From positions 806,001-870,000 of the forward strand of contig NZ_LR134201.1 in the NCBI RefSeq assembly GCF_900635955.1: 64,000 nt of DNA, in the 5' to 3' direction. The notes beneath the pieces are model-generated. The model worked only from the letters and a program-made list of their open reading frames with translations. It made no database searches and had not been told where the DNA came from. A program made the translations under genes and the position numbers. Shown one piece after another: positions 8,025 through 16,381 of the stretch (within the stretch, counting starts at the first letter, position 1; each line of letters opens with the position of its first letter). Origin of the DNA: Cedecea lapagei (lineage in GTDB: Bacteria; Pseudomonadota; Gammaproteobacteria; Enterobacterales; Enterobacteriaceae).

Positions 8025-8987
8025 CTAGAAATCCCAGTCTTCGTCTTCGGTTTCCACTGCTTTACCCATCACGTAGGAAGAGCCTGACCCGGAGAAGAAA
8101 TCGTGGTTCTCATCGGCGTTGGGCGAAAGCGCAGCGAGGATTGCCGGGTTTACTTCGGCCATCTCCGCCGGGAACAGCGCCTGATAGCCGAGGTTCATCA
8201 GCGCCTTGTTGGCGTTGTAGCTGAGAAACGCTTTAACTTCCTCTTCCCAGCCCAGTTCACGGTAGAGCGTTTCGCTGTAGGCCAGCTCGTTATCGTAAAG
8301 ATCCATCAGCAGGTCGAGGGCGAAATTCTGCAGCTCTGTCTGGCGCTCCGCGCTCTGCTGCGCCAGCGCCTTCTGGTACTTGTAGCCGATGTAATAGCCG
8401 TGTACCGCCTCGTCACGAATGATAAGCCGGATGAGATCGGCGGTGTTGGTCAGCTTGCCGCGGCTGGAGTAGTACATTGGCAGCCAGAAGCCGGAATAAA
8501 ACAGGAACGACTCCAGAAAAACGCTGGCTATCTTTTTCTTCAGCGGATCGTTGTCCCGGTAGTGGGCCAGAATAATCCCGGCTTTTTTCTGCAGGGCTTC
8601 GTTTTGCTCGCTCCACTCGTAGGCGGCGTCCACGTCTTTGGTCTGGCAGAGTGTGGAAAATATCGAGCTGTAGGAGCGGGCGTGTACCGCCTCCATAAAG
8701 CAGATATTCGACATCACCGCCTCTTCGTGCGGTGTCAGCGAGTCGACCATCATCGCCGGGGCGCCCACGGTATTCTGAACGGTGTCCAGCAGCGTTAGCC
8801 CGGTAAAGACCCGGATGACGAGCTGCTGTTCCTGAGCGCTGAGCGATTGCCATGCCGGGATATCGTTAGAGAGCGGTACCTTCTCCGGCAGCCAAAAATT
8901 GCTGGTCAGGCGGTTCCAGACCTCGAGGTCTTTCTCGTCTTCGATTTTGTTCCAGTTGATGGCGCTTACGCGCGTAAGTTGCGTCAT
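8025..8987 (-). CDS. nrdF: NrdF, class Ib ribonucleotide reductase small (radical) subunit
   Basis: A 320-residue protein. The metal ligands Asp68, Glu99 and His102 and the radical tyrosine Tyr106 are in place (one more than the Salmonella numbering), as is the second ligand cluster EAVHGYY. NrdF carries the dimanganese- or diiron-tyrosyl radical that starts catalysis in NrdE. The frame stays open upstream to 9110 inside nrdE, but ATG at 8985-8987 is preceded by a good GGAAAGGAAA and matches the family N terminus (SAINWNKI), so it is the start. nrdF begins 22 bases after the nrdE stop, last in nrdHIEF. Confidence 0.97.
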   Translation of the reverse strand: MTQLTRVSAINWNKIEDEKDLEVWNRLTSNFWLPEKVPLSNDIPAWQSLSAQEQQLVIRVFTGLTLLDTVQNTVGAPAMMVDSLTPHEEAVMSNICFMEAVHARSYSSIFSTLCQTKDVDAAYEWSEQNEALQKKAGIILAHYRDNDPLKKKIASVFLESFLFYSGFWLPMYYSSRGKLTNTADLIRLIIRDEAVHGYYIGYKYQKALAQQSAERQTELQNFALDLLMDLYDNELAYSETLYRELGWEEEVKAFLSYNANKALMNLGYQALFPAEMAEVNPAILAALSPNADENHDFFSGSGSSYVMGKAVETEDEDWDF

Positions 8988-9009
8988 TTCCTTTCCTTGT
9001 ACTTTCGCA

Positions 9010-11154
9010 TTATAACGCGCAGGACACGCAGCCCTGCACCTCGGTGCCTTCCAGCGCCAGCTGCCGCAGACGAATGTAATAGAGCGTCTTAATCCCCTTT
9101 CTCCAGGCATAAATTTGCGCTTTATTGATGTCGCGGGTGGTGGCGGTATCGCGGAAAAACAGCGTCAGCGAAAGCCCCTGGTCAACGTGTCGGGTGGCTT
9201 CGGCATAGGTGTCGATGATTTTTTCCGGGCCGATGTCGTAGGCGTCCTGATAAAACTCAAGATTGTCGTTGGTCATAAACGGGGCGGGATAGTACACGCG
9301 CCCGGTTTTGCCCTCTTTGCGGATCTCAATCCGGGAGACAATCGGGTGAATGCTCGAGGTTGCGTGATTGATGTAAGAGATTGAGCCCGTCGGCGGAATT
9401 GCCTGCAGGTTCTGGTTGTACAGGCCGTATTCCCGCACATCGTCGCTGAGCTGCTGCCACTCTTCACGCCCCGGAATAGCGATGCCCGCTTGTGCAAATA
9501 ACGTACGGACTCTCTCCGTCTTCGGCTCCCAGGTTTGCTCGAGATACTGGCGGAAGTATTCGCCGCTGGCATAACGGGAGTGCTCGAAGCCAGCAAAACG
9601 CTGGTTCCGCTCGCGAGCTAATGCACAGGAAGCGCGAAGCGCGTGCCAGGTGACGGTGTAGAAATAGATGTTGGTGAAATCCAGCCCTTCATGAGAGCCG
9701 TAGGCGATGCCTTCGCGCGCCAGATAGCCGTGCAGGTTCATTTGCCCGAGGCCGATGGCGTGGGACGCGGCATTGCCCCTTTCTACCGACGGCACCGAGC
9801 GAATGTGGCTCATGTCCGATACCGCCGTCAGGCCGCGAATGGCGGTATCTATCGTGCGGCCAAAATCCGGTGAATCCATGGTATGGGCGATATTCAGCGA
9901 GCCGAGGTTGCAGGAGATATCTTTGCCAGTCTGCGAATAATCCAGATTTTCGTCATAGGTCGATGCGCTGTTCACCTGCAAAATCTCTGAACACAGGTTG
10001 CTCATGTTGATGCGTCCGGCGATCGGGTTAGCCCGGTTAACCGTGTCTTCAAACATGATGTACGGGTAGCCCGACTCAAACTGGATCTCCGCCAGCGTCT
10101 GGAAGAAATCACGGGCGCTAATCCAGCTTTTACGAATGCGGTCGTCGTCCACCATCTGCTGGTAAAGATCGTTGACGCTGATGTCGCCAAACGGTTTGCC
10201 GTAGACTCTCTCCACGTCATAAGGCGAAAACAGTGCCATCTGCTGATTGGCTTTGGCGAGCTGGAAGGTGATATCCGGAATGGTGACGCCAAGCGACAGG
10301 GTTTTAATGCGGATCTTCTCGTCGGCATTTTCCCGCTTGGTATCGAGGAAGCGCAAAATATCCGGGTGGTGCGCGTTGAGGTAAACCGCGCCTGCGCCCT
10401 GGCGCGCGCCAAGCTGGTTGGCGTAGGAAAATGCGTCTTCCAGCATCTTCATTACCGGGATCACGCCCGAGGACTGGTTTTCAATGCGTTTAATCGGCGC
10501 ACCCGCTTCACGCAGATTAGAGAGCAGAAACGCAACGCCGCCGCCGCGTTTGGAAAGCTGAAGCGCCGAGTTAACCGCGCGGCCAATCGACTCCATATTG
10601 TCTTCAATGCGCAGCAGGAAGCAGGAAACCAGCTCTCCGCGCTGCTTTTTGCCGCAGTTGAGAAAGGTTGGCGTAGCTGGCTGAAAACGACCGCTTAGCA
10701 TCTCGTCCATCAGGCGTGCGGCCAGCTGTTCATCGCCCTGGGCGAGGGTCAGCGCCACCATGCAAACGCGATCCGGGAAATGTTCCAGATACTGCTTTCC
10801 GTCCCAGGTTTTCAGGGTGTAGCTGGTGTAGTACTTCCAGGCGCCCAAAAAGGTCTGGAACTGGAAGCCGCTGCTGTGAGCGCGATCGAACAGCTCGAGA
10901 ACGAACGGGCGGGAGTAGCCGTTTAGCACGGCGGCATCGTAATACTGCTCATCCACCAGGTAATCAAGCTTCGCCTGCAGGCTGGGGAAACAGACGGTGT
11001 TCGGCAAAACATGCTGCCTGAAGAAGCTGGCTACGGCCTGTTTGTCTTTATCAAACTGGATCTGTCCCTCTTTGTCATAGAGGTTGAGCATAGCGTTGAG
11101 GGCGTGGTAGTCCACGTTTTCCGTCGCTAAACGGACTGCTTCTGTCGTTGCCAA
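9010..11154 (-). CDS. nrdE: NrdE, class Ib ribonucleotide reductase large (catalytic) subunit
   Basis: A 714-residue subunit with the features of NrdE: the catalytic cysteine pair region (LVSCFLL; SNLCSEI), the GSLN loop, the radical-transfer tyrosines near the C terminus (KTLYYIRLRQ) and the terminal redox-active pair in CVSCAL, which NrdH reduces. It converts ribonucleoside diphosphates to deoxyribonucleotides, mainly under iron limitation or oxidative stress. The start at 11154 overlaps the nrdI stop by 28 bases, consistent with coupled translation in the nrdHIEF operon. Confidence 0.97.
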   Translation of the reverse strand: MATTEAVRLATENVDYHALNAMLNLYDKEGQIQFDKDKQAVASFFRQHVLPNTVCFPSLQAKLDYLVDEQYYDAAVLNGYSRPFVLELFDRAHSSGFQFQTFLGAWKYYTSYTLKTWDGKQYLEHFPDRVCMVALTLAQGDEQLAARLMDEMLSGRFQPATPTFLNCGKKQRGELVSCFLLRIEDNMESIGRAVNSALQLSKRGGGVAFLLSNLREAGAPIKRIENQSSGVIPVMKMLEDAFSYANQLGARQGAGAVYLNAHHPDILRFLDTKRENADEKIRIKTLSLGVTIPDITFQLAKANQQMALFSPYDVERVYGKPFGDISVNDLYQQMVDDDRIRKSWISARDFFQTLAEIQFESGYPYIMFEDTVNRANPIAGRINMSNLCSEILQVNSASTYDENLDYSQTGKDISCNLGSLNIAHTMDSPDFGRTIDTAIRGLTAVSDMSHIRSVPSVERGNAASHAIGLGQMNLHGYLAREGIAYGSHEGLDFTNIYFYTVTWHALRASCALARERNQRFAGFEHSRYASGEYFRQYLEQTWEPKTERVRTLFAQAGIAIPGREEWQQLSDDVREYGLYNQNLQAIPPTGSISYINHATSSIHPIVSRIEIRKEGKTGRVYYPAPFMTNDNLEFYQDAYDIGPEKIIDTYAEATRHVDQGLSLTLFFRDTATTRDINKAQIYAWRKGIKTLYYIRLRQLALEGTEVQGCVSCAL

Positions 11155-11537
11155 AATTCGCTTACTCCCTTACGCACGTTGTCGATGTCTTGTGGGGTGC
11201 CCAATAGCTCAAAGCGGTAGAGGTAGGGCACCTGGCATTTTTGTGAAATGACGTCCCCGGCCCGGCAAAAGCCTTCGCCAAAGTTGCGGTTGCCGCTGGC
11301 AATCACGCCGCGGATCAGCGCGCGATTGTTGGGGTTGTTCAGAAAGCGGATCACCTGCGGCGGTACTGCCCCGGCAATCCCGCCGCCGCCATAGCTGGGC
11401 ACGATTAAAATGTAGGGTTCCGTCACTTCGAGGCGCGCTTTCACGTCCAGAGGAATGCGTAAGGCGGGTAGCCCAAGGCGCTCGATAAAACGCAGGGTGT
11501 TTTCCGACTCGCTGGAGAAGTAGACGAGGTTGCTCAT
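11127..11537 (-). CDS. nrdI: NrdI flavodoxin-like activator of NrdF
   Basis: A 136-residue protein, the length of E. coli NrdI. It begins with the FMN-binding strand-loop VYFSSESENT and has the glycine-rich SYGGGGIAGAVP loop. NrdI supplies superoxide or another oxidant to assemble the Mn(III)2-tyrosyl cofactor of NrdF. The open frame reaches 11555, but ATG at 11535-11537 overlaps the nrdH stop (ATGA, 11534-11537) and gives the standard N terminus, so it is the start. Confidence 0.96.
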   Translation of the reverse strand: MSNLVYFSSESENTLRFIERLGLPALRIPLDVKARLEVTEPYILIVPSYGGGGIAGAVPPQVIRFLNNPNNRALIRGVIASGNRNFGEGFCRAGDVISQKCQVPYLYRFELLGTPQDIDNVRKGVSEFWQRQKQSV

Positions 11538-11770
11538 ACGCCGGCGGCTACGCAAAGGCGGTTGATCATATCCGGGCGAAAGCCGCTCCAGCTCTCCGCT
11601 TCGGTGATCACCACCGGGAGCTGTCGGTAACCCTGAGCTCGAAGATCGTCGGCCGCTTCAGGATTGAAGTCGAGGTTGATCATCTCGAAGGCAAAACCTC
11701 GGCTCTCCATGGCCCGCTTTGTGGCATGGCACTGAACACAATCTTCTTTAGTGTAAATAGTAATGCGCAT
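11534..11770 (-). CDS. nrdH: NrdH glutaredoxin-like electron donor for NrdEF
   Basis: A 78-residue thioredoxin-fold protein with the redox motif CVQC at residues 11-14. The C terminus contains WSGFRPD, conserved in NrdH and used for thioredoxin reductase recognition. It passes electrons from thioredoxin reductase to the C-terminal cysteines of NrdE. It is the first gene of nrdHIEF; a possible NrdR box lies about 110 bases upstream. Confidence 0.95.
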   Translation of the reverse strand: MRITIYTKEDCVQCHATKRAMESRGFAFEMINLDFNPEAADDLRAQGYRQLPVVITEAESWSGFRPDMINRLCVAAGV

Positions 11771-12071
11771 GATTCGTATTTCCCTTTAGAATAAAAGAAC
11801 GCCGCCATTTTCTACGCTGCGGGTGGTGTGTTCTCACTGAGAGAAATACTAGATGTTGATTTATTATTTTGCAACCACGCAACATATGGTGTTTTTGAAG
11901 GCTGCGCAGGCGATTGAAAAGCGTAAAGGAATACGAGGGTCAGGTTCCGTTCACCGGTTCGTCGGTGGCATATGAATCTGCACTTAAGATGAACAGAACC
12001 CTATTGTTCACGTCATAAAGGTGGTTTGCGTATGTGAAAGACAACCCTTTTAACGCGGAGTGCCAATCCTC
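11771..12071. other. 301-base nrdH upstream region
   Basis: The nrdHIEF promoter should lie here. It contains an NrdR-box-like sequence at 11877-11892 and, further upstream, an unexplained inverted repeat (11943-11955 with 11988-12000). No gene is apparent. Confidence 0.6.
11877..11892 (-). promoter_or_regulatory. NrdR-box-like sequence upstream of nrdH
   Basis: On the minus strand ACACCATATGTTGCGT matches most positions of the NrdR consensus acaCwAtATaTwGtgt. NrdR boxes normally occur in pairs about three turns apart; I do not see a convincing second copy, so the call is tentative. Confidence 0.4.
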
Positions 12072-12503
12072 CTACTGACGCATACCAATCGCGACGCGGT
12101 TAAATGCGTTCATCATGCTTGCGGCCAGCGTTAAATCGACGATCTCTTCGGCGCTGAAAAACTGCAGCAGCGGCTGGTACACATCGTCCTCGGCATTGCT
12201 GTCGGCAATCAGGGTAATAGCTTCCGCCCAGGCCAGAGCTGCACGCTCTTTATCCGTAAACTGATGACTCACTTTCCAGCCAGCCAGGGAATCCAGCTTC
12301 ACCTGCTCAACGCCGGCTTTACGCAGCGCTTTGGCATGCATTTCGAGGCAGTAGGCGCAGCCGTTGATCTGTGAAACGCGCAGAAATAGTAGTTCGATCA
12401 GCTCGTTGCTCAGAGGGCCGCTCTCAAGCCCCTGCAGAGCCTGCTTCATCGGCTTGAATACGTTAGGTGAAAGTTCGAAGTAGGGCTGACGTAGTTCGAT
12501 CAT
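12072..12503 (-). CDS. Carboxymuconolactone decarboxylase (AhpD-like) family protein
   Basis: A 143-residue all-helical protein with the redox motif GCAYCLEMHA (CxxC followed by His), the mark of AhpD-like alkylhydroperoxidase proteins in the carboxymuconolactone decarboxylase family. Such proteins use the cysteine pair in peroxide or thiol chemistry; the substrate is not evident. ATG at 12501-12503 is preceded by AGGAGG at ideal spacing, so the longer frame reaching 12533 is not used. It diverges from the MocR-type regulator at 12591, which may control it. Confidence 0.88.
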   Translation of the reverse strand: MIELRQPYFELSPNVFKPMKQALQGLESGPLSNELIELLFLRVSQINGCAYCLEMHAKALRKAGVEQVKLDSLAGWKVSHQFTDKERAALAWAEAITLIADSNAEDDVYQPLLQFFSAEEIVDLTLAASMMNAFNRVAIGMRQ

Positions 12504-12590
12504 GGTGGGGTTCCTCCTGTTTGTGTGAGGCAAATTTACCTCTATGATGGACTATTAAACAGAGCCATAAATTAACTAAAAAATAAGACC

Positions 12591-13967
12591 ATGATGCAAA
12601 AATCAACCTCGCTTACCGTTACTTCCCACCACACTCAGCCACGCTATCAGCAGATTGCGCGCCAGCTAAAGCAGGCGATAAAGAGTGGCGAGCTGGTGGC
12701 AGGAGGGCGGCTACCTTCCAGCCGAACCCTGTCGCTTGAGCTGGGCGTGGCCAGGGGAACCGTAGAAAACGCTTACGCCGAACTCGTGGCCCAGGGCTGG
12801 CTTGAAAGGCGAGGGCAGGCGGGGACCTTTGTCAGCCCTTCGGTAAAACACGACGCCTGCGGTGAAAGCTTTACGGCCGCCCAGCCTCAGGGTGCTCTCC
12901 GGCCTTTTCAGATGGGGCTACCGGCGCTGGATCTTTTTCCCCGCGCTATATGGGCAAGGCTGATGGGGCGGCGTCTACGTCAGCAAAGCCGTTTTGACCT
13001 TATGCTTCCTGAATCCAGCGGCGAAGCTTCGCTAAAGCAGGCGATTGCGGATTACCTGCGCTTTTCCCGCAGCATTGACTGCCAGCCGGAGCAAATATTT
13101 ATCACCTCCGGTTTTCAGGCTGGAATAGCCCTTGTGCTTTCAACGCTGGCGCGGCCGGGGGATGGCATCTGGCTTGAGGATCCGGGTTACCGCTTTATTC
13201 GCCCCGACTTTGCCAGGGCTGGGCTGCAGATCCGCGCCATCCCCGTCGATGACGGCGGCATGCAGGTTGAGCACGGTATCAGGCATTTTCCCGATGCCCG
13301 GTTTGCGCTTTTGACGCCTGCACACCAAAGCCCGTTGGGCGTAGCGCTCTCCCTGCCGCGCCGGCACGCGCTGCTGGAATGGGCCAGCCGCGAGCAAAGC
13401 TGGATTATCGAAGATGATTATGACAGCGAATTCCGCTATCACGGCAAACCGTTTCCACCGCTAAAAAGCCTGGACAGTCCGCAGCGCGTTATCTATGCCG
13501 GGACCTTCAGCAAGTCGATGTTTCCCGCCCTTCGCGTGGCGTGGCTGGTGGTGCCTCCCCATGCGGTAGACGATTTTCAGAAGCAGGCGCGCAGGCAGCC
13601 TTGTACCGCGCCAGTGCTTATCCAGCAGGCGATTGCCGACTTCCTGCGTGAGGGGCATTTCTGGCGGCACCTGAAAAAAATGCGCCAGTGTTATGCCGAG
13701 CGTCGGCTATGGCTCGAGGAGGCGCTGCGCGAGCAGGGATTTGCGGTTATTCCTCAGGAAGGCGGTATTCAGATGGTAATGGAAGTAGAGGGCGATGACC
13801 TGATTCTGGAGGGAAAAGCCAGAGCGGCGGGGCTAGCCGTTCAGGCGCTTAGCCGCTGGAGAATTGAAAAGGTTGCCCGGGGTGGTTTGCTGCTCAGCTT
13901 CACCAATATCAGCTCGCGTGAGATGGCACAGCGCTATGCACTTCAGCTGCGGCAGGCGCTAAAATGA
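12591..13967 (+). CDS. MocR/PdxR-type regulator (GntR HTH fused to aminotransferase-like domain)
   Basis: A 458-residue protein with a GntR winged helix (about residues 15-82: RLPSSRTLSLELGVARGTV) joined to a class I aminotransferase fold. The PLP lysine lies in TFSKSMFPALR and the aspartate and tyrosine partners in EDDYDSEFRY. MocR regulators use PLP or a PLP adduct as effector, like PdxR, GabR and DdlR. Start choice is ATG at 12591 or the next ATG at 12594. It is divergent from the AhpD-like gene across 87 bases, the usual layout of a MocR regulator and its target. Confidence 0.88.
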   Translation: MMQKSTSLTVTSHHTQPRYQQIARQLKQAIKSGELVAGGRLPSSRTLSLELGVARGTVENAYAELVAQGWLERRGQAGTFVSPSVKHDACGESFTAAQPQGALRPFQMGLPALDLFPRAIWARLMGRRLRQQSRFDLMLPESSGEASLKQAIADYLRFSRSIDCQPEQIFITSGFQAGIALVLSTLARPGDGIWLEDPGYRFIRPDFARAGLQIRAIPVDDGGMQVEHGIRHFPDARFALLTPAHQSPLGVALSLPRRHALLEWASREQSWIIEDDYDSEFRYHGKPFPPLKSLDSPQRVIYAGTFSKSMFPALRVAWLVVPPHAVDDFQKQARRQPCTAPVLIQQAIADFLREGHFWRHLKKMRQCYAERRLWLEEALREQGFAVIPQEGGIQMVMEVEGDDLILEGKARAAGLAVQALSRWRIEKVARGGLLLSFTNISSREMAQRYALQLRQALK

Positions 13968-13969
13968 AA

Positions 13970-13998
13970 AACCCCGAAGCAGGCTTCGGGGTTGGACG
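13970..13998 (-). terminator. Rho-independent terminator for ygaM, between convergent genes
   Basis: AACCCCGAAG (13970-13979) pairs with CTTCGGGGTT (13984-13993). On the minus strand the hairpin is followed by TTTTTCATTTT, so it ends the ygaM message. It may also slow the plus-strand regulator transcript. Confidence 0.75.
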
Positions 13999-14037
13999 CG
14001 CATTTAGTCTCATGTATCGACTGTAAGAGTCCTGAGG

Positions 14038-14367
14038 TTAGCGGCGGGAAACCAGCAGCGCACCAAGGACAATCCCTACTGCAGCACCAATACCTACGCT
14101 CTGCCACGGTTTATCGCGGACGTAAGTATCGGCACAGCCTGCGGCGTCACGAGCGGCCTGAGTCACGCGACTCTGGCTACCGTTAAGGCGCGCGCGGGTC
14201 TCTTTCAGCAACGTTTCGGCTTTTTTACGCGCCGCATCAACTTCATCTTTCGCATCGCTGCCGAAGGACTTCAGCACATCTTCAAGCGAATCCGCAAGCT
14301 GGCTGACATCGTTATTAATATCATCTACCTGAACATCAACGTCGTTTTTGTTTGCTCGGCTAGCCAT
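14038..14367 (-). CDS. ygaM: YgaM, DUF883 (ElaB-type) membrane-anchored ribosome-associated protein
   Basis: A 109-residue protein of the ElaB/YqjD/YgaM family. A charged amphipathic helical region (VDDINNDVSQLADSLEDVL, LKETRARL) is followed by a C-terminal membrane helix (VGIGAAVGIVLGALLVSRR). Relatives bind ribosomes and tether them to the inner membrane in stationary phase. ATG at 14365-14367 with AAGGGAGAG upstream gives the E. coli YgaM length; an upstream in-frame start at 14409 is not needed. Confidence 0.93.
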   Translation of the reverse strand: MASRANKNDVDVQVDDINNDVSQLADSLEDVLKSFGSDAKDEVDAARKKAETLLKETRARLNGSQSRVTQAARDAAGCADTYVRDKPWQSVGIGAAVGIVLGALLVSRR

Positions 14368-14529
14368 GTATCTCTCCCTTTTTAAGATGTACGGATAAGT
14401 GTAGACCATGAATTTTGCTTATGTGGAGACTCACGGTCATTGATGGGCTTTCTGGACAATTCCGAAAGCGTTGCCGATGCTGCTTAATGTAAGGTTGCGA
14501 TGCAGTAGAGTTGATGACGAGGAAAATCT

Positions 14530-14874
14530 ATGTATTTACGACCGGATGAGGTGGCCCGAGTTCTGGAGCGATCGGGGTTTACCATGGATGTGGTAACGGC
14601 AAAAACCTATGGCTATCGCCGTGGGGAGAATTACGTTTATGTTAATCGCGAAGCGCGCATGGGGCGCACCGCGCTGATTATTCACCCTACGCTGAGAGAG
14701 CGTAGCCAGTCACTGGCCGAGCCGGCTTCGGAGATGAAGACCTGCGATCACTATCAGCAATTTCCGCTTTATCTGGCCGGTGAAACGCACGAACACTACG
14801 GTATCCCGCACGGTTTTAGCTCTCGCGTTGCGCTGGAAAGGTATCTGGCTGGATTATTTGGCGAGTCTGAATAA
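14530..14874 (+). CDS. ygaC: YgaC, DUF2002 family protein
   Basis: A 114-residue protein almost identical to E. coli YgaC, beginning MYLRPDEVARVLE and containing the conserved GYRRGENYVYVNREA and HEHYGIPHGFSSR segments. Function is unknown; in E. coli it is in the Fur regulon. I see no clear Fur box in the 120 bases between it and the divergent ygaM. GAGGAAAA lies just upstream of the start. Confidence 0.94.
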   Translation: MYLRPDEVARVLERSGFTMDVVTAKTYGYRRGENYVYVNREARMGRTALIIHPTLRERSQSLAEPASEMKTCDHYQQFPLYLAGETHEHYGIPHGFSSRVALERYLAGLFGESE

Positions 14875-14917
14875 ATGAACGACTGGCTCCCGGCCAGTCG
14901 CCTCTGCGAGCCGATAA

Positions 14918-15373
14918 TCAGGCTCTGGCTTTAATGCCCATCTGGCCGCTGACGCGAAACAGGCGGCGGCAGAAATCCAAAAAGTAGCCGTAAGCGGCTC
15001 CCATCATCATCGATACCAGCAGGTTCGACGCCACGGCGGCCACAATCTGATGCCAGTCCGCACCTACGCTCCACAAAATGGCGACATAAACCGGAGACTG
15101 GAACGTGACATAGGCCAGGATATCGGCCAGATTTTTCGCCCAGCTTGCCGGAGTGATACGACGAGCCGTACGCATAAAAGCATCGCGATAAAAGCCATAG
15201 GGCCAGGCAATAATCATATTCACCGGCACGGCGACCAGACGAGAGGAGAGTGACTGCTCGAAGGTCATGCCTGAGAGGAAGATCTCAATCATCATGTTGA
15301 CTACCGAGCAATACACTACCATCGCGAAAATATCAGCGGCTGCGTGGCGTAAGCGTGACTCAGGGGAAAACAT
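14918..15373 (-). CDS. alaE: AlaE L-alanine exporter
   Basis: A 151-residue inner-membrane protein with four helices, close to E. coli AlaE (149). Conserved segments include AMVVYCSVVNMMIEIFLSGM and NLADILAYVTFQSPVYV. AlaE exports L-alanine and protects against alanyl-peptide toxicity. The start ATG is at 15371-15373. A hairpin with T-run lies just upstream (15391-15415). In E. coli the H-NS paralogue stpA lies beyond it; here yghW does. Confidence 0.95.
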   Translation of the reverse strand: MFSPESRLRHAAADIFAMVVYCSVVNMMIEIFLSGMTFEQSLSSRLVAVPVNMIIAWPYGFYRDAFMRTARRITPASWAKNLADILAYVTFQSPVYVAILWSVGADWHQIVAAVASNLLVSMMMGAAYGYFLDFCRRLFRVSGQMGIKARA

Positions 15374-15713
15374 AAGGTTGGCTCCGGGTAAAAAGTAGTC
15401 GCTTGAGCTACTTTTATGGCTTATTGGCAGTGTTATGAATCATCTAATTGATCGAGCGTAGAGTATGTTACTGCCTTGATTTCATCAATTAGCTAAAAAT
15501 TTTTATTTAAAGGGTTTTTGTCGATAAAGTGCGATGAAACACACTTTGCCGCTGGCATTTCCTGATTTTGTGGTTTCTTTTTTATTTTTCTATTAATTAT
15601 CAGCAAGATGAGTGAAAGCACGACATCCCTAAAAAAAGCAGGGTCTCAGGGATATCCAACCCGCTTAAAATCGTTATATAATTATTTATATAGCGAGTGA
15701 TGAGGAGTCGCTG
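15374..15713. other. 340-base intergenic region between alaE and yghW
   Basis: In E. coli the stpA gene lies next to alaE; here there is no stpA, only AT-rich DNA. Next to alaE is the hairpin AAAAGTAG/CTACTTTT (15391-15398 with 15408-15415); on the minus strand it is followed by TTTTTA, which looks like a terminator standing in the alaE leader. The remainder should contain the divergent promoters for alaE and yghW. Confidence 0.6.
15387..15416 (-). terminator. Terminator-like hairpin in the alaE leader (attenuator or relic of an upstream gene)
   Basis: On the minus strand AAAAGTAG, a nine-base loop, CTACTTTT and then TTA. It sits about 15-40 bases before the alaE start, so it either ends a transcript from a lost upstream gene or attenuates alaE. 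The sequence does not decide between these. Confidence 0.45.
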
Positions 15714-16001
15714 ATGGATAACCATTTTGGTAAGGGCCTGATAGCCGGAATGAAGGCCCGGCAGGCAGACAGCGCGGTCAACGTTGAACGTTTTTGTGCT
15801 GATTACAAACGCGGCTTCGTGCTGGGTTTTGCTCACCATATGGCCGAGCAAACCGGCGACCGGCAGCGTGCAGCCTGGGAGGCCGGGGTGCTGACTCGTC
15901 GCTATCAGCTGGATAAAGAGTCGGTGGCTGACTTTCTTAAAGAGGTCAACGCCGACGTTGCGGTTCGATGTTTCTTTGCGGGTTATGAGAAGGGCTATTG
16001 A
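15714..16001 (+). CDS. yghW: YghW-like DUF2623 family protein
   Basis: A 95-residue protein matching E. coli YghW (about 95 residues): NHFGKGL.AG, ADSAVNV, CADYKRGFVLG, TGDRQ and AWEAG.LTRRY are kept. Function is unknown. In E. coli yghW is near the hyb hydrogenase operon, so its position next to alaE is different here. The start is preceded by GAGGAG. A strong terminator follows at 16081. Confidence 0.88.
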   Translation: MDNHFGKGLIAGMKARQADSAVNVERFCADYKRGFVLGFAHHMAEQTGDRQRAAWEAGVLTRRYQLDKESVADFLKEVNADVAVRCFFAGYEKGY

Positions 16002-16080
16002 TTGCTGGCCTGGATTGCCGCCGTGCCCGGTTGTTTATGAATGGCGACGACAAGGAAAGGGGCACTTTTATTTGAGAAAA

Positions 16081-16106
16081 GGCGTGAAATTATTCACGCC
16101 TTTTTT
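16081..16106 (+). terminator. Rho-independent terminator after yghW
   Basis: GGCGTGAA (16081-16088), loop ATTA, TTCACGCC (16093-16100), followed by six T. Upstream A residues make it usable in both directions, so it may also end the small minus-strand gene at 16112. Confidence 0.88.
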
Positions 16107-16111
16107 GTTGT

Positions 16112-16291
16112 TCAGCAAACGCCGAAATCGCCTTCTTCTTTATACAGCGAGACCGAATCCGCCTTCAGCGTCAGTTTATCCGCGCCTAAGGTTGAGGCCG
16201 GCACGCAAATCAGATCCTCTCCCTGAACTTCGACCACCTGCAGCTTAGGGCCGCCCTGTTTAGGCTGAATCACATCACCTGGTTTGAACAT
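16112..16291 (-). CDS. Small YodC/DUF2158-like protein
   Basis: A 59-residue open frame. It begins MFKPGDVIQPKQGGPKLQVV, which resembles the GD-V-x-LKSGGP-MTV start of YodC/DUF2158 proteins, small SH3-like barrels of unknown function. The second half (KLTLKADSVSLYKEE) is less typical. The start is preceded by GAGG. It ends 6 bases from the terminator at 16081-16106, which fits a real monocistronic gene. Family assignment is tentative; coding status is fairly likely. Confidence 0.65.
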   Translation of the reverse strand: MFKPGDVIQPKQGGPKLQVVEVQGEDLICVPASTLGADKLTLKADSVSLYKEEGDFGVC

Positions 16292-16381
16292 AAAAAAACC
16301 TCTGAATGAGAAGGGAATTTAATGCAGCTTTGCCGCCTGATAACCATAGATCAGAAATTGGGGCGGATAAAGCAGGATACG

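Noticed and set aside
8103..8798. 231-codon plus-strand frame opposite nrdF
   Set aside because: Antisense shadow of a conserved gene in GC-rich DNA.
14410..14529. Fur box upstream of ygaC
   Set aside because: ygaC is Fur-regulated in E. coli but I see no good 19-base Fur palindrome here.
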